From Vibrio panuliri (lineage in GTDB: Bacteria > Pseudomonadota > Gammaproteobacteria > Enterobacterales > Vibrionaceae): a stretch of 64,000 nucleotides of DNA. The notes beneath the pieces are model-generated. The model ran no database searches. It saw only the letters and a program-made list of their open reading frames with translations, and had not been told where the DNA came from. The stretch spans positions 1,116,001 through 1,180,000 of the forward strand of contig NZ_AP019655.1 of the NCBI RefSeq assembly GCF_009938205.1. Direction: 5' to 3'. The translations under genes and the position numbers were made by a program. Shown here in pieces: positions 55,821 to 64,000 of this stretch. How positions within the stretch are numbered: the stretch's first letter is position 1; each line of letters begins with the position of its first letter.

Positions 55821-55839
55821 AGCACAAATTCAGAAGTAT
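55821..55839 (+). promoter_or_regulatory. 19-bp motif, copy 2 (AraC activator site)
   Basis: AGCACAAATTCAGAAGTAT, identical to 49081-49099. It precedes the Fur box by 35 bp and the receptor start by 284 bp, so an AraC-type activator probably stimulates this promoter. Confidence 0.78.
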
Positions 55840-55874
55840 GTGCCAACAACCCTTAGTAACATACGCCCAACCAA

Positions 55875-55889
55875 TGAGAATGATTATCA
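55875..55889. promoter_or_regulatory. Fur box upstream of the TonB receptor gene
   Basis: TGAGAATGATTATCA agrees with the 7-1-7 Fur consensus at 13 of 14 defined positions. It lies 234 bp before the start codon, so the transcript has a long leader. Confidence 0.88.
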
Positions 55890-56123
55890 AAGTCACGATG
55901 TGTATAGCACGATAAATTGGCTAAAAATAATGGTATGCAGTTAGTGGGGCCTCATTTGAGTTCCCATTTATAGAGCATGACCTAACGACAATTGTCACGT
56001 TATTTACGTGTCGGAAAATTAACAAAGCAGTGCTAAGCCGTATCCACAACGAACTTAAAATCGAGGTAATGTAAGCCACAAGCGCTTGTAATACGGCGAC
56101 TGAAAAATCAGGAGAATGACCAA

Positions 56124-58178
56124 ATGGAATTATTGCGCACGGAGCGCTCAGCGAAAAGCCAGCCAAACCGATACCAGCTCAGTACCCTTGCCGCAGCAGT
56201 TGCCTTTGCTTGTTTTGGCATCCATTCAAGTTTGGCTATCGCCGCTGAAGAGACGAAAGATGGCATAGTGCCAACCCTAGTGGTTTACGGTGATAAAACC
56301 GAGCGTTCACTTCAAGAAACCAGTGCTAGTGTTGTTGTTTTTGACCAAGATTCGATGGAAGAGAAAGGCATTAACACGACTCAAGACCTACTAAGGATGA
56401 GCCCGAACATCGTTGATACTGGTTACGGTAACCAAATTGCGACCGTACGAGGATTAGATGGTTCTGGCCCAGGAGTTGGCGCCGCCGCGTTTATCTCTGG
56501 CGCTAAGCCGAGACTAAATGTTTCCTTGGATGGACGAGCACTCACCTATAATGAACTCGCCTATGGGCAGAGCTCAATGTGGGATATACAGCAAGCCGAA
56601 GTGTATCTTGGCCCACAAAGCTATATCCAAGGTCGAAACTCGATTGCCGGTACAGTCGTATTAAAATCTAATGACCCTATTTTTGAACGACAATTTTCAG
56701 CCAAAGGCGGGTTGGGCAACAATAGTTTCCAACAAACCGCCATCGTATATAACGATGTGCTTGTTGATGATCAGGTCGCATTTCGTATCAGTGCTGATAG
56801 GCAATATCAAGAGAGTGCTGTAGCGCTGGTGAGCTATGACCCAGCAGGGGATTCCAGTGAAATTGAGTCCAATGTCATTCGAGCTAAATTACTTGTAGAG
56901 CCAAGCAAGATCCCAGAACTTTCTTCTACCATCACCATTTCACACAATGATACGCGTGCACCACAAGGCGAGTATGAGCCAGATGACTCACCATTTGCCC
57001 CGTTTCCTTCCAAACGTCCGGTGTTTGAAGGCAAGTCGAATAGCTATGTATGGGATCTCACCTACGGTGCCACATCCAATATTGAGTTGGCATTTAATAC
57101 CAACTACACCGACTTTGAAATAGAGCGTATTGTTCCAACGGGCGACCGGTTTGCGGCAGAGATTCAAGGCACGGAATACCATATTGAGCCATCGCTTCGA
57201 TATCGCTCCGATTCAGAACAGCTCGATCTTCTGGTGGGTGCAAGATATTTCAGCAATAGCCAAGATGATGCGATTAATGGCATGGGAAACTATGAGGATG
57301 AAACCAAAACACAATCTGTTTACTTACAAGCCATCTATAACCTAACCCATAGCCTAGTGCTAACAGCAGTCGGCCGTTACGAAAGTGAGAAACGCTTTAG
57401 ACAAGGTGGCGAAGGGCTGTTTGCGCTGGAGCTTGATGAAACCTACAACAACTTTTTACCTAAGTTAGCGTTGGCGTGGCACTCAGACAAAAACAACACC
57501 TTTGGCGTGAGTGTAGCGAAAGGCTCTAGTTCAGGTGGTGCCGGGGTAAGCTTTACCACTATGCCACCAGAAATTTACACATTTGATGAAGAGTCGGTTT
57601 GGAACTATGAGCTCTTTACACGCCACCGTTTGATGGATCAAAGCCTGCAGCTTACAACCAACATCTTCTTTAACGACTATGAAGACCTACAGCAACTTAC
57701 TGGCTCAACCATTTCCAATTTAGATGGTGCCAAGTCATATGGCGCAGAGGCCACGATGGACTGGTACGCAACTGACGATCTCAGTCTATTTGCGAATGTG
57801 GGCTTATTAAAAACCAAAATTAGTGACACTACCCAGAGCATCTATGACGGCAAAGAGTTTGCTCGTGCACCAGGGTTTACTGGTGCCGCTGGACTAAACT
57901 ACTGGCTAGGTAATTTCGAGCTCAATGGTAATGTTCAGTACGTGGGTGATCACTACTCAACCACAGACAATATCGAAGAAGGTAAGATCTCTGGATACAC
58001 CACTGTAAACGCTTCGATTGCCTATGTGTTCGACTACGGTCATATCAAGCTATTTGCGAACAATCTATTCGACTCTGATGACGTTATCCTTTATGAAGCT
58101 CGAGGACAGGTTTATACCGACTCTCCTCTCCTGCAAAAAGCTCGCACTGTAGGGTTATTGGCGCAGATTGACTTCTAA
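56124..58178 (+). CDS. TonB-dependent siderophore receptor
   Basis: 684 aa. A long signal peptide ends near AIAAEE, followed by a TonB-box-like segment (PTLVVYG) and a plug domain (about 55-170: ETSASVVVFDQDSMEEKGINTTQDLLRMSPNI, key parts). The barrel follows and ends in Phe, as required for outer membrane insertion. AGGAGA lies 9 bp before the ATG. A Fur box and the 19-bp motif precede it, as in the acylase-importer operon, so it is the outer-membrane entry for the same ligand. It is closer to multi-purpose 'siderophore receptor' proteins than to FepA; the ligand is unknown. Confidence 0.9.
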   Translation: MELLRTERSAKSQPNRYQLSTLAAAVAFACFGIHSSLAIAAEETKDGIVPTLVVYGDKTERSLQETSASVVVFDQDSMEEKGINTTQDLLRMSPNIVDTGYGNQIATVRGLDGSGPGVGAAAFISGAKPRLNVSLDGRALTYNELAYGQSSMWDIQQAEVYLGPQSYIQGRNSIAGTVVLKSNDPIFERQFSAKGGLGNNSFQQTAIVYNDVLVDDQVAFRISADRQYQESAVALVSYDPAGDSSEIESNVIRAKLLVEPSKIPELSSTITISHNDTRAPQGEYEPDDSPFAPFPSKRPVFEGKSNSYVWDLTYGATSNIELAFNTNYTDFEIERIVPTGDRFAAEIQGTEYHIEPSLRYRSDSEQLDLLVGARYFSNSQDDAINGMGNYEDETKTQSVYLQAIYNLTHSLVLTAVGRYESEKRFRQGGEGLFALELDETYNNFLPKLALAWHSDKNNTFGVSVAKGSSSGGAGVSFTTMPPEIYTFDEESVWNYELFTRHRLMDQSLQLTTNIFFNDYEDLQQLTGSTISNLDGAKSYGAEATMDWYATDDLSLFANVGLLKTKISDTTQSIYDGKEFARAPGFTGAAGLNYWLGNFELNGNVQYVGDHYSTTDNIEEGKISGYTTVNASIAYVFDYGHIKLFANNLFDSDDVILYEARGQVYTDSPLLQKARTVGLLAQIDF

Positions 58179-58188
58179 ATCTAGACTT

Positions 58189-58217
58189 GGCCAGCATCAT
58201 TGATGTTGGCCTTTTTT
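58189..58217 (+). terminator. Terminator after the TonB receptor gene
   Basis: GGCCAGCATC and GATGTTGGCC pair over 10 positions with one G-U pair, followed by TTTTTT. It lies 10 bp after the stop, so the esterase gene should be expressed from its own promoter or by read-through. Confidence 0.9.
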
Positions 58218-58319
58218 GGACAATCACCACCACGCAAGGCAAGCAATATTGCTCAAGCGGCGTTCCCTCCCCCAGCCTTAATAAGCAAATCATTTCTTAC
58301 GCTGTTTTAGAGTGTTTTT

Positions 58320-59843
58320 ATGTTTCAAACTCCCCCTTTTTCTGATTTAGACGACAAACTTCTTGAACTAGATAGCGGTCTGCTTTTGGGAAGTGTTAAC
58401 CGAGATAGCAGACTCTCTATTTTTAAGGGCATCCCTTTTGCGGCGCCGCCTGTAGGTAATCTGCGTTGGGCTCCTCCTGCACCGATTGCCAAGTGGCAAG
58501 GGATACGCAGAGCCAAAGAATATGGCGCATCATGCATCCAAACTCCGCCTGAAAAAGGATCTTTCTATCAAAAAGAATTTTTGCCCACACCTCATGTTTA
58601 TAGTGAAGATTGCTTGTATCTCAATGTATGGGCGCCAGAGGCAAAAGTTAACGAAGAACTCCCCGTATTGGTGTGGTTTTACCCGGGAGGTTTTGTTTGG
58701 GGCTCGGGTAGCGATGATTCCATTGATGGGACGGCACTTGCAGCAAAAGGCGTGGTAGTGGTTACCATAAACTACCGAGTTGGTGTTCTAGGATTTATGA
58801 CGCATCCGGAATTAACCCAAGAATCACCGAATCGCACATCAGGCAATTATGGCTTACTTGATCAAATCGCAGCCTTAGAATGGGTGCAGCGTAATATAGG
58901 CCAGTTTGGTGGCGATAAAAATAACGTGACGATTTCTGGTCTGTCAGCCGGTGCAATCAGCACGCATATTTTGTCTGCCTCGCCGAGGGCAAAAGGATTA
59001 TTCCACAAAATTATTGCCCAAAGTGGCTCTGTCTTTGCGATGAAAGGACACGCAACGCTTGAAAATAACGAGGCTGCAGGTATTGAATACGCTAACCGTT
59101 TAGGCGCAAGTTCAATCCATCAACTTAGAAAGCTATCACCTCAAGCGTTGATGGCAAAACCTTATAAAGCTTGGCCTGTTGTCGATGGTTGGCTGCTACC
59201 TGAGAGCGTATCTAAGGTATATGAAAAAGGGCTGCAAATGGATGTACCTATGCTTATTGGTGGTACATCAGAAGAAGCGGCGACCTTGCCACTTGATGTG
59301 ATGAACTTAAGTACCTTTGAGTTATGGGCGGAACACTCATTTGGTGGATACGCGCAAGAATATCTCAAACTCCATCCAGCCAAAACAGACCGTCAAGCAT
59401 GGGAGCACTTCGTTTCAACCAAAACCGAGTCAATCCACTGGGCGATGCGAAAGTGGGCATATCAACAAATCATGTCAGGCTCTAAGCCTATCTATCTGTA
59501 TTCATTTAACAAAACACCGCCCGGTGAACTTAGTGCCCAACATGGCGCCTATCATATGGGAGATTTAGTTTATGCCTTTAACAACCTAGATACCGTCGAT
59601 AGACCTTGGGCTAAAGAGGATAGAGAATTAGCTGAGTTGATGTCGACTGCTTGGGTAAATTTTGCCAAAACAGGCAACCCAAACGGGGGGAATTTACCCT
59701 TTTGGCCTGCGTACCAAAGTAAAGACGGTGTCATCATGGTGTTTGACCGTAAAACCGAAGCAAAGGTAGATAAACTGAATAAGGCGTTACACCAACTGTT
59801 CGACAAAGAGTTTGCAATCAATCACGGTTATTTGAGGCTTTAA
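58320..59843 (+). CDS. Type-B carboxylesterase
   Basis: 507 aa, no signal peptide, so probably cytoplasmic. The family start FKGIPFAAPPVGNLRWAPP and EDCLYLNVWAP are present. The nucleophile elbow is GLSAG (Ser209), and the acidic and His members are likely in GGTSEEAATLP and QHGAYHMGD. This family hydrolyses carboxylic esters. Because it follows the receptor and acylase-importer cluster, it may release iron by cutting an ester siderophore, a job done by Fes-type enzymes in enterobactin users; it is not related to Fes in sequence. It might equally be an unrelated metabolic esterase. Confidence 0.85.
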   Translation: MFQTPPFSDLDDKLLELDSGLLLGSVNRDSRLSIFKGIPFAAPPVGNLRWAPPAPIAKWQGIRRAKEYGASCIQTPPEKGSFYQKEFLPTPHVYSEDCLYLNVWAPEAKVNEELPVLVWFYPGGFVWGSGSDDSIDGTALAAKGVVVVTINYRVGVLGFMTHPELTQESPNRTSGNYGLLDQIAALEWVQRNIGQFGGDKNNVTISGLSAGAISTHILSASPRAKGLFHKIIAQSGSVFAMKGHATLENNEAAGIEYANRLGASSIHQLRKLSPQALMAKPYKAWPVVDGWLLPESVSKVYEKGLQMDVPMLIGGTSEEAATLPLDVMNLSTFELWAEHSFGGYAQEYLKLHPAKTDRQAWEHFVSTKTESIHWAMRKWAYQQIMSGSKPIYLYSFNKTPPGELSAQHGAYHMGDLVYAFNNLDTVDRPWAKEDRELAELMSTAWVNFAKTGNPNGGNLPFWPAYQSKDGVIMVFDRKTEAKVDKLNKALHQLFDKEFAINHGYLRL

Positions 59844-60312
59844 TTGCCATCCGCTTGGCATTACATTTGGCTGGTTAAACCAATGATATCAGGAATGGCT
59901 GACAACGTTGTTTCACCTCAATCTGATGAACCTTTGCAGGGGTTAGTACCGAAAAAGTAAACGCAAAATGGCTGAAGACATCACTTGGTGGTCTGTCCTT
60001 AAACAACGTACCCCAAAACAAGGCTTCGTAACATGTCTTTGGACATTTCTGTGTCAGTGCTTTTGCTAAATTAGAAATAAACGAATAACTACAGGTATGG
60101 GAAATGACCGTTTATTGCATGAGTAAAAATCATACCCGTCTATATTGCTGATGACACGGAAAGGGGTAATTTCGTGTTACATACCCCGTCAGCTTACCTT
60201 TGGGCAAATCTGAGTTACACACTCCCAAATAAGCAGTTCATGAATAAATACAAGCATGAAAATTCACGCACTCAATCAGAATAAATATACTTATTACTCC
60301 CTATCTAGGCAG
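59844..60312. other. Gene-poor junction between siderophore locus and accessory region
   Basis: 469 bp with only very short open frames (about 25 and 32 codons at 59883 and 59968) that have no ribosome sites and resemble nothing I know. No terminal repeats or target duplications are visible. The base composition appears more AT-rich from about 60060 onward. Confidence 0.5.
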
Positions 60313-60882
60313 TTATGCTAGACTATTCAATATATTATCGACGATCACTTCCACGCTTTGCGAAGCATCTACCATGAGCCACTCACCTACAGGCTTCCTA
60401 TAACGCATACCTATATAAAAACTACGCAGTTCATCATTTGCGTGCTCAGTTAATGTCTGTTTGTCTTCAAGCGTACAGTGGTTTCTATTGTTAATTCTTG
60501 CAATGCGTTCATAAACAGACAAATCAAGATAGACAGTAAGATCTGGTGGGAGGAGTTCACTTTCAACCTCATCAAGTTTGTAGCATTTTCTATTGCTCAT
60601 CCAGTGGTGATACACTTGAGTTGACAACCAGTAACGGTCAACCACTACGTGCTGACCAGAATCTATCAAACGTTGAGCTTCATCTGCCACGTTGAGCACG
60701 GTAGCCATGTAAAACAATTGTCTCGCTTTGGGGCTATGTTCGAACACCATATCAAGTTGTTTACGTATATCTTTAAAAACCGCTCCTGGCGTCGTTAATA
60801 ATTTCGCATTTAACTTTTCTGCTAAGTGTTTTGACACTGTCGATTTACCACTACCATCGAGACCTTCGATTACGATAAACAT
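60313..60882 (-). CDS. Thymidylate-kinase-like P-loop nucleotide kinase
   Basis: 189 aa from the ATG at 60882; AGAGGA is 6 bp upstream, while earlier in-frame starts lie inside the radical SAM gene. The P-loop is GLDGSGKST (residues 7-15), the DR[YH]-type motif is VVVDRYWLSTQVY and the ending follows dTMP kinase structure. A housekeeping tmk should exist elsewhere, so this one probably phosphorylates another nucleotide. It overlaps the radical SAM gene by 13 bp, implying tight co-expression and a linked reaction. Confidence 0.82.
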   Translation of the reverse strand: MFIVIEGLDGSGKSTVSKHLAEKLNAKLLTTPGAVFKDIRKQLDMVFEHSPKARQLFYMATVLNVADEAQRLIDSGQHVVVDRYWLSTQVYHHWMSNRKCYKLDEVESELLPPDLTVYLDLSVYERIARINNRNHCTLEDKQTLTEHANDELRSFYIGMRYRKPVGEWLMVDASQSVEVIVDNILNSLA

Positions 60883-62138
60883 GCTGAGTCCTCTAGGTTT
60901 GTTAGTTTCATGGCTAACGCTCTCATAGCCTTCCATTCATCTTTTGTAAAACTATCGCTTTCGATAACATGTGGAATCCCCGAGCCGTCGATATGACCTT
61001 CCTTAATACCGAATAACTCTTTATCAGCTGCTAATTTCGTGCCTTCTAACAACATCAACGGAAATGCCTTAACCTCTGAGACTCCCCTACGTTTAAGAAA
61101 ATCAACGCTCTCGAAAAAACTTTCTAGCGTTTGCGTCGGTAACCCATAAATGAGACTGACCTCAAAAGACACCCTCTTGTCCTGAAGCATGGAGATAGCC
61201 GAAGATATTTTCTCAATATTGTTGCGTCGATTGATTACGATAGATTCAGACTTGATTGCAGTCTGTAAACCAAACTCGAGATGAGTATTTAGCTTTGAAA
61301 ACAACGCTAACAAACGCTCATTAATGTCCTCAAAACGCACTTGAAAGACGAGTTCTGCTTCCAATCCAATCCCAATTGCGTACTCCAATATCTCGTATGA
61401 TCTGCGTCCTTTTCGAAAGATTGGGTCTAAAACATTAATTCGCTGAACGTTTTTCTCTTTGAATAAGTCCAGCTCCTTCTTAATTGTTTCCATCGAGAAA
61501 TCATGTACTTTATTGCCTGCCACATCACGGTGAGCACAAAATGAACACGCATAATAACAACCACGTTGCGTTTCCCAATGCACCATTGGCTGGTATTCAT
61601 CAAGCTCAATCGAACCATTTAAATATGGTGAATGACGTGAAGCAAACTCAAACTTGTTGTCTAAAATAAGTTTGCAGATCAATTTATCCTGCATAAACGC
61701 TTCTGGCAATGAGGCTTCTGCATAGCTGGGCAAGTAGATATCACCACTAGGATAAAGTGCTTCACAGCTCGACTCATGAACCTGGTATCCCCCAAGAATA
61801 ATGTTTCCCTCAAAACCTTTATCCTTAAGTTGCGTTATCAAGGGCTCAATTAGCTCGGTGTTCCATACGTAACAACCCAGAGCTAACCCATCAATCTCTT
61901 CCAGCTTATGTTGCCCATTGATTATGTTTACTATCTCCCCTGCTGACAGGTTAAGTGCCTTATTTTTATTCATATCAATTGACAGGTGTTCAGCCGTAAA
62001 CTTCTTACCGTAGTCCTTGTGCTGCCTGCACTCGGATAGAAGCACCCCTGCTGCAAAACTAGTCGCACTTTTACCTTTTTGAGTGTAATCAAACGTTACT
62101 AGCAGGCATTTTTTATTCTTACTCATAACTAAATCCAT
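60870..62138 (-). CDS. Cobalamin-binding-type radical SAM protein
   Basis: 422 aa. The N-terminal domain (about 1-150) follows the B12-binding radical SAM group: LALGCYVWNTELIEPLITQLK, then IILGGYQVHESSCEALYPSGDIYLPSYAEASLPE (key parts). The DxHxxG cobalamin ligand motif is absent, as in many of this group. The cluster is Cx3Cx2C in GCYYACSFCAHRD (C194, C198, C201). The usual TIM barrel continues to about 390. It shares an mRNA with a nucleotide-kinase-like protein, so it may modify a nucleotide; a peptide or other substrate is possible. An alternative start is the Met at residue 5. Confidence 0.85.
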   Translation of the reverse strand: MDLVMSKNKKCLLVTFDYTQKGKSATSFAAGVLLSECRQHKDYGKKFTAEHLSIDMNKNKALNLSAGEIVNIINGQHKLEEIDGLALGCYVWNTELIEPLITQLKDKGFEGNIILGGYQVHESSCEALYPSGDIYLPSYAEASLPEAFMQDKLICKLILDNKFEFASRHSPYLNGSIELDEYQPMVHWETQRGCYYACSFCAHRDVAGNKVHDFSMETIKKELDLFKEKNVQRINVLDPIFRKGRRSYEILEYAIGIGLEAELVFQVRFEDINERLLALFSKLNTHLEFGLQTAIKSESIVINRRNNIEKISSAISMLQDKRVSFEVSLIYGLPTQTLESFFESVDFLKRRGVSEVKAFPLMLLEGTKLAADKELFGIKEGHIDGSGIPHVIESDSFTKDEWKAMRALAMKLTNLEDSACLS

Positions 62139-62219
62139 AGTCCTATCTATGCAACAACCACAAAGCTATACAACTCACTTTTTTAAGCTTCGCACTCTCA
62201 TAACCAACTAATAACAATA

Positions 62220-62540
62220 TTAAAAATGCTTAAAATGTTGCTCATATCCTTGTCGTCGACAAAGCTTGAAAGTAAGTCGTTTGTTCCCTTTAGATAGGAT
62301 TAAGCGAAAGCTACGCCCAATTCTGAATCGAATCAGGGATGGATTAGATCTAATGTTTTTACCGCCTAGCACAGTAAATGGCGTACCGAGAGCAATTGAG
62401 TTCACTACACTCAATGTTTTTTGACGAGTCGAGTTTGGCAGATCGCGCCAGATTTTTTTATCTACAAGACAGATACAGTCATAGTTTGATCTGGTCAGAT
62501 CAGGACTGCTTTGTTGGTATTTGAATACAATATTTCGCAT
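62220..62540 (-). CDS. RelE/ParE-like small protein (possible toxin)
   Basis: 106 aa, basic. The C-terminal half, SLIRFRIGRSFRLILSKGNKRLTFKLCRRQGYEQHF, has the beta-strand and basic pattern of RelE-fold ribonuclease toxins; the N-terminal part is likely helical. I see no antitoxin gene beside it: upstream is a 194-aa protein of other character, downstream the radical SAM gene. A 10-bp perfect inverted repeat covers its leader. It may be a solitary toxin remnant, or be controlled by an unusual antitoxin. Family call is moderate. Confidence 0.6.
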   Translation of the reverse strand: MRNIVFKYQQSSPDLTRSNYDCICLVDKKIWRDLPNSTRQKTLSVVNSIALGTPFTVLGGKNIRSNPSLIRFRIGRSFRLILSKGNKRLTFKLCRRQGYEQHFKHF

Positions 62541-62541
62541 T

Positions 62542-62572
62542 TAGACGTACCTTTTTTGTGTTGGTACGTCTA
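62542..62572. promoter_or_regulatory. Inverted repeat in the leader of the RelE-like gene
   Basis: TAGACGTACC and GGTACGTCTA are perfect 10-bp arms with an 11-bp spacer, centres 21 bp apart. It ends 2 bp from the ATG on the minus strand and its spacer includes the A-rich ribosome-site region. It could be an operator for autoregulation or an RNA stem masking translation. Confidence 0.7.
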
Positions 62573-62602
62573 TACGCATAGAAAAATGATTTTTTTCGCT
62601 TT

Positions 62603-63187
62603 TTATTTCAACAAAGGCAACAAGATCACATAACCCACTGATTTTGAATGATTTAAACTTGCAGTTAGATCATCATTTATCACATCACCATCTATAAATG
62701 TGAGTATTACAGCTCCTTCATCAGGTGAAAACTCCCACTTATCATCAGAAGTTATCCAACCTTCTAAGTCCTCGTACCTATAGTGTATTTGAATCTGTGA
62801 TTCGGCGTTGAACGATACCGTTTGCTCACCTTGAATATCAATTAACTGCTGATTTCCCCACTCGACGGTGATCAAAAGTGGTTCCTTTACCTCGTCCTTC
62901 TCATTTAACGATAAAACTAAATCACCTAATAGATCACCATCACGCATCAGGGATACTATTGGAGAATTTATAGACTGTTTAACAAAGCACTTTGCTTGCT
63001 GATAATAGCGCACAAAATGTGGCCATTTGGCAGCAAAATAGCAAAACTGATCAAGATGCTCTCTACGCCTAACAGCTTCACTCCAGACTCGTTCACGCTC
63101 TGGATCTTTAATCAGTTCCTTCCAGTCATCAGTATTGCTGTTTCGACCTTGAACCATCTCATCCAATGAAAGTTTATCTAACGGCAC
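62603..63187 (-). CDS. Hypothetical protein
   Basis: 194 aa, soluble and acidic with no signal peptide or membrane helix. The first part (about 1-80) is helical and has DWKELIKDPERERVWSEAVRRREHLDQF; the second is mostly beta (LLITVEWGNQQLIDIQGEQTVSF). I do not recognise the family. Its start overlaps the upstream gene by 14 bp, so the two are translated together. It lies 62 bp before the RelE-like gene, separated by the inverted repeat. Confidence 0.7.
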   Translation of the reverse strand: MPLDKLSLDEMVQGRNSNTDDWKELIKDPERERVWSEAVRRREHLDQFCYFAAKWPHFVRYYQQAKCFVKQSINSPIVSLMRDGDLLGDLVLSLNEKDEVKEPLLITVEWGNQQLIDIQGEQTVSFNAESQIQIHYRYEDLEGWITSDDKWEFSPDEGAVILTFIDGDVINDDLTASLNHSKSVGYVILLPLLK

Positions 63188-64000
63188 TTTCTGCCTCCTT
63201 CTTCGTTTGAGATTTGAGCGCGATGAGCTTATCTTTTAGCTCATCAATATTTGGATAATCTTTGCTCTTAATTTTATATTGATCCAATAGAGTCGTATTT
63301 CCTACAGATTTAAACAGTGCTAGGCATAAAGAGCTTGGTTCATCACTGTGTACCCTACAAAAGTAGTCAATGATTTTTGTAACAACCGATCTAACTTCAC
63401 TAGTTGTATTATGAGACTCCCTCTCGTTTTTCTTCGCAGTGTACTGCGGCTTGTTTTCCCCTTTTGTTAAGTATTTACTCTTGTACAAACGAAAACCTGG
63501 GATTTTCGACTCGATATCAAGGTACACACATAGATACCTAAATGAGGAATCCACTTTGTATCTGGTAGTACTTTTGTCAATACATCCCTCAAATTTGGAT
63601 TCAATGGGAGGCTCTACTTGGCCTAGTTCATCCAACAACTTCTTATTGGCCTGAAACCAAAAATAGACCATATTTGCTGCTACTAACTGGCTATAAATGC
63701 CAAGGCATTTCGAGAGCTGATCTAAATCTGTAACAAAAGTCCCACGGTCTGTTTGATTATCAACTATATCAACCTCATCATGTCCAAGTTGCTGTAGTCT
63801 AGCGAAAACTACCCCTGACTTAAGTTTGCACCAGTAATCTATTTGACTGAACAACTTGATATCACGCGGTATACCGTTAGGTAGCTTTTCGTTTTCAAAA
63901 CCATCAGATAAAAACATATCAATTATCCGAACTACTGCATTAGCCTGACTACCAAATGTCAAGGATACCTTTCGCTCATCAAATACCTCCAATGCCTCAT
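63174..64000 (-). CDS. Hypothetical protein, 5' end probably outside the window
   Basis: At least 275 aa. The frame stays open to the window edge, and the only in-window start near the end is a TTG at 63992, so the real start may lie beyond. The visible protein is soluble and mostly helical: HDEVDIVDNQTDRGTFVTDLDQLSKC, a Tyr-rich middle (SSFRYLCVYLDIESKIPGFRLYKSKY) and a basic C-terminus. No catalytic motif is recognised. It forms an overlapping pair with the 194-aa gene and belongs to the accessory region at this end. Confidence 0.65.
   Translation of the reverse strand, partial: EALEVFDERKVSLTFGSQANAVVRIIDMFLSDGFENEKLPNGIPRDIKLFSQIDYWCKLKSGVVFARLQQLGHDEVDIVDNQTDRGTFVTDLDQLSKCLGIYSQLVAANMVYFWFQANKKLLDELGQVEPPIESKFEGCIDKSTTRYKVDSSFRYLCVYLDIESKIPGFRLYKSKYLTKGENKPQYTAKKNERESHNTTSEVRSVVTKIIDYFCRVHSDEPSSLCLALFKSVGNTTLLDQYKIKSKDYPNIDELKDKLIALKSQTKKEAESAVR

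Noticed and set aside
59883..60065. Two very short frames after the esterase gene
   Set aside because: About 25 and 32 codons, no ribosome sites, and no similarity recognised.

Overview
The window looks like a Vibrio (Vibrionaceae) chromosome segment. The gene content is typical of the genus: several fructose-type PTS loci, a second manA, a GAF-GAF-GGDEF protein, a Bat/MoxR operon, a DmeF-MarR pair and a Fur-boxed siderophore uptake locus. The left end matches in gene order the V. cholerae VC1820-VC1827 mannose/fructose PTS region as I remember it. No rRNA, tRNA, CRISPR array or complete insertion sequence was seen. All family calls come from reading the sequence; no database search was run.

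Layout. 0-9 kb: PTS sugar uptake (a truncated EIIB, an HPr-like/EIIA protein, an AraC regulator, an EIIABC mannose-type permease, manA, then EIIA plus EIICB). A REP-associated tyrosine transposase (RAYT) with its own repeats sits between the two transporter units. 9-16 kb: an AraC regulator, an OpgC-type acyltransferase fused to a DUF2141-like domain, a TSUP permease, a lipoprotein and two tandem cystatin-like secreted proteins. 16.5-23.6 kb: a six-gene MoxR/DUF58/VWA/BatD operon in which one VWA-TPR protein carries a long (Ser-Gln-Gln)n tract. 23.7-36 kb: c-di-GMP synthesis, an L,D-transpeptidase, YhfA, an oxidoreductase, a LysE exporter with LysR-box palindromes, overlapping Lrp and LysR genes opposite YjeH, an AraC regulator, a DUF3302-like/HlyD pair and a Nudix hydrolase. 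36-46.5 kb: a large unorthodox sensor kinase, PpiB, DmeF with MarR and twin operators, an extended RecX-like protein, a ModF-type ABC ATPase and a LysR regulator.

46.7-59.9 kb is the most interesting part. It combines an exported C45-type Ntn hydrolase, an AraC regulator with an effector-binding domain, a penicillin-acylase-family Ntn hydrolase without signal peptide, a FepB/D/G/C-like ABC importer, a TonB-dependent receptor and a type-B carboxylesterase. There are no siderophore biosynthesis genes. Two promoters carry an identical 19-bp motif followed 35-37 bp later by a Fur box, and related sequence lies upstream of the other two transcription units. This suggests one iron- and AraC-controlled regulon that imports a foreign, possibly acylated or ester siderophore and takes it apart. 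The locus is a good candidate for an undescribed siderophore-dismantling system.

59.9-64 kb looks like accessory DNA: a cobalamin-type radical SAM protein overlapping a thymidylate-kinase-like P-loop kinase, a RelE-like protein with an inverted repeat in its leader, and two overlapping unknown genes that run off the window.
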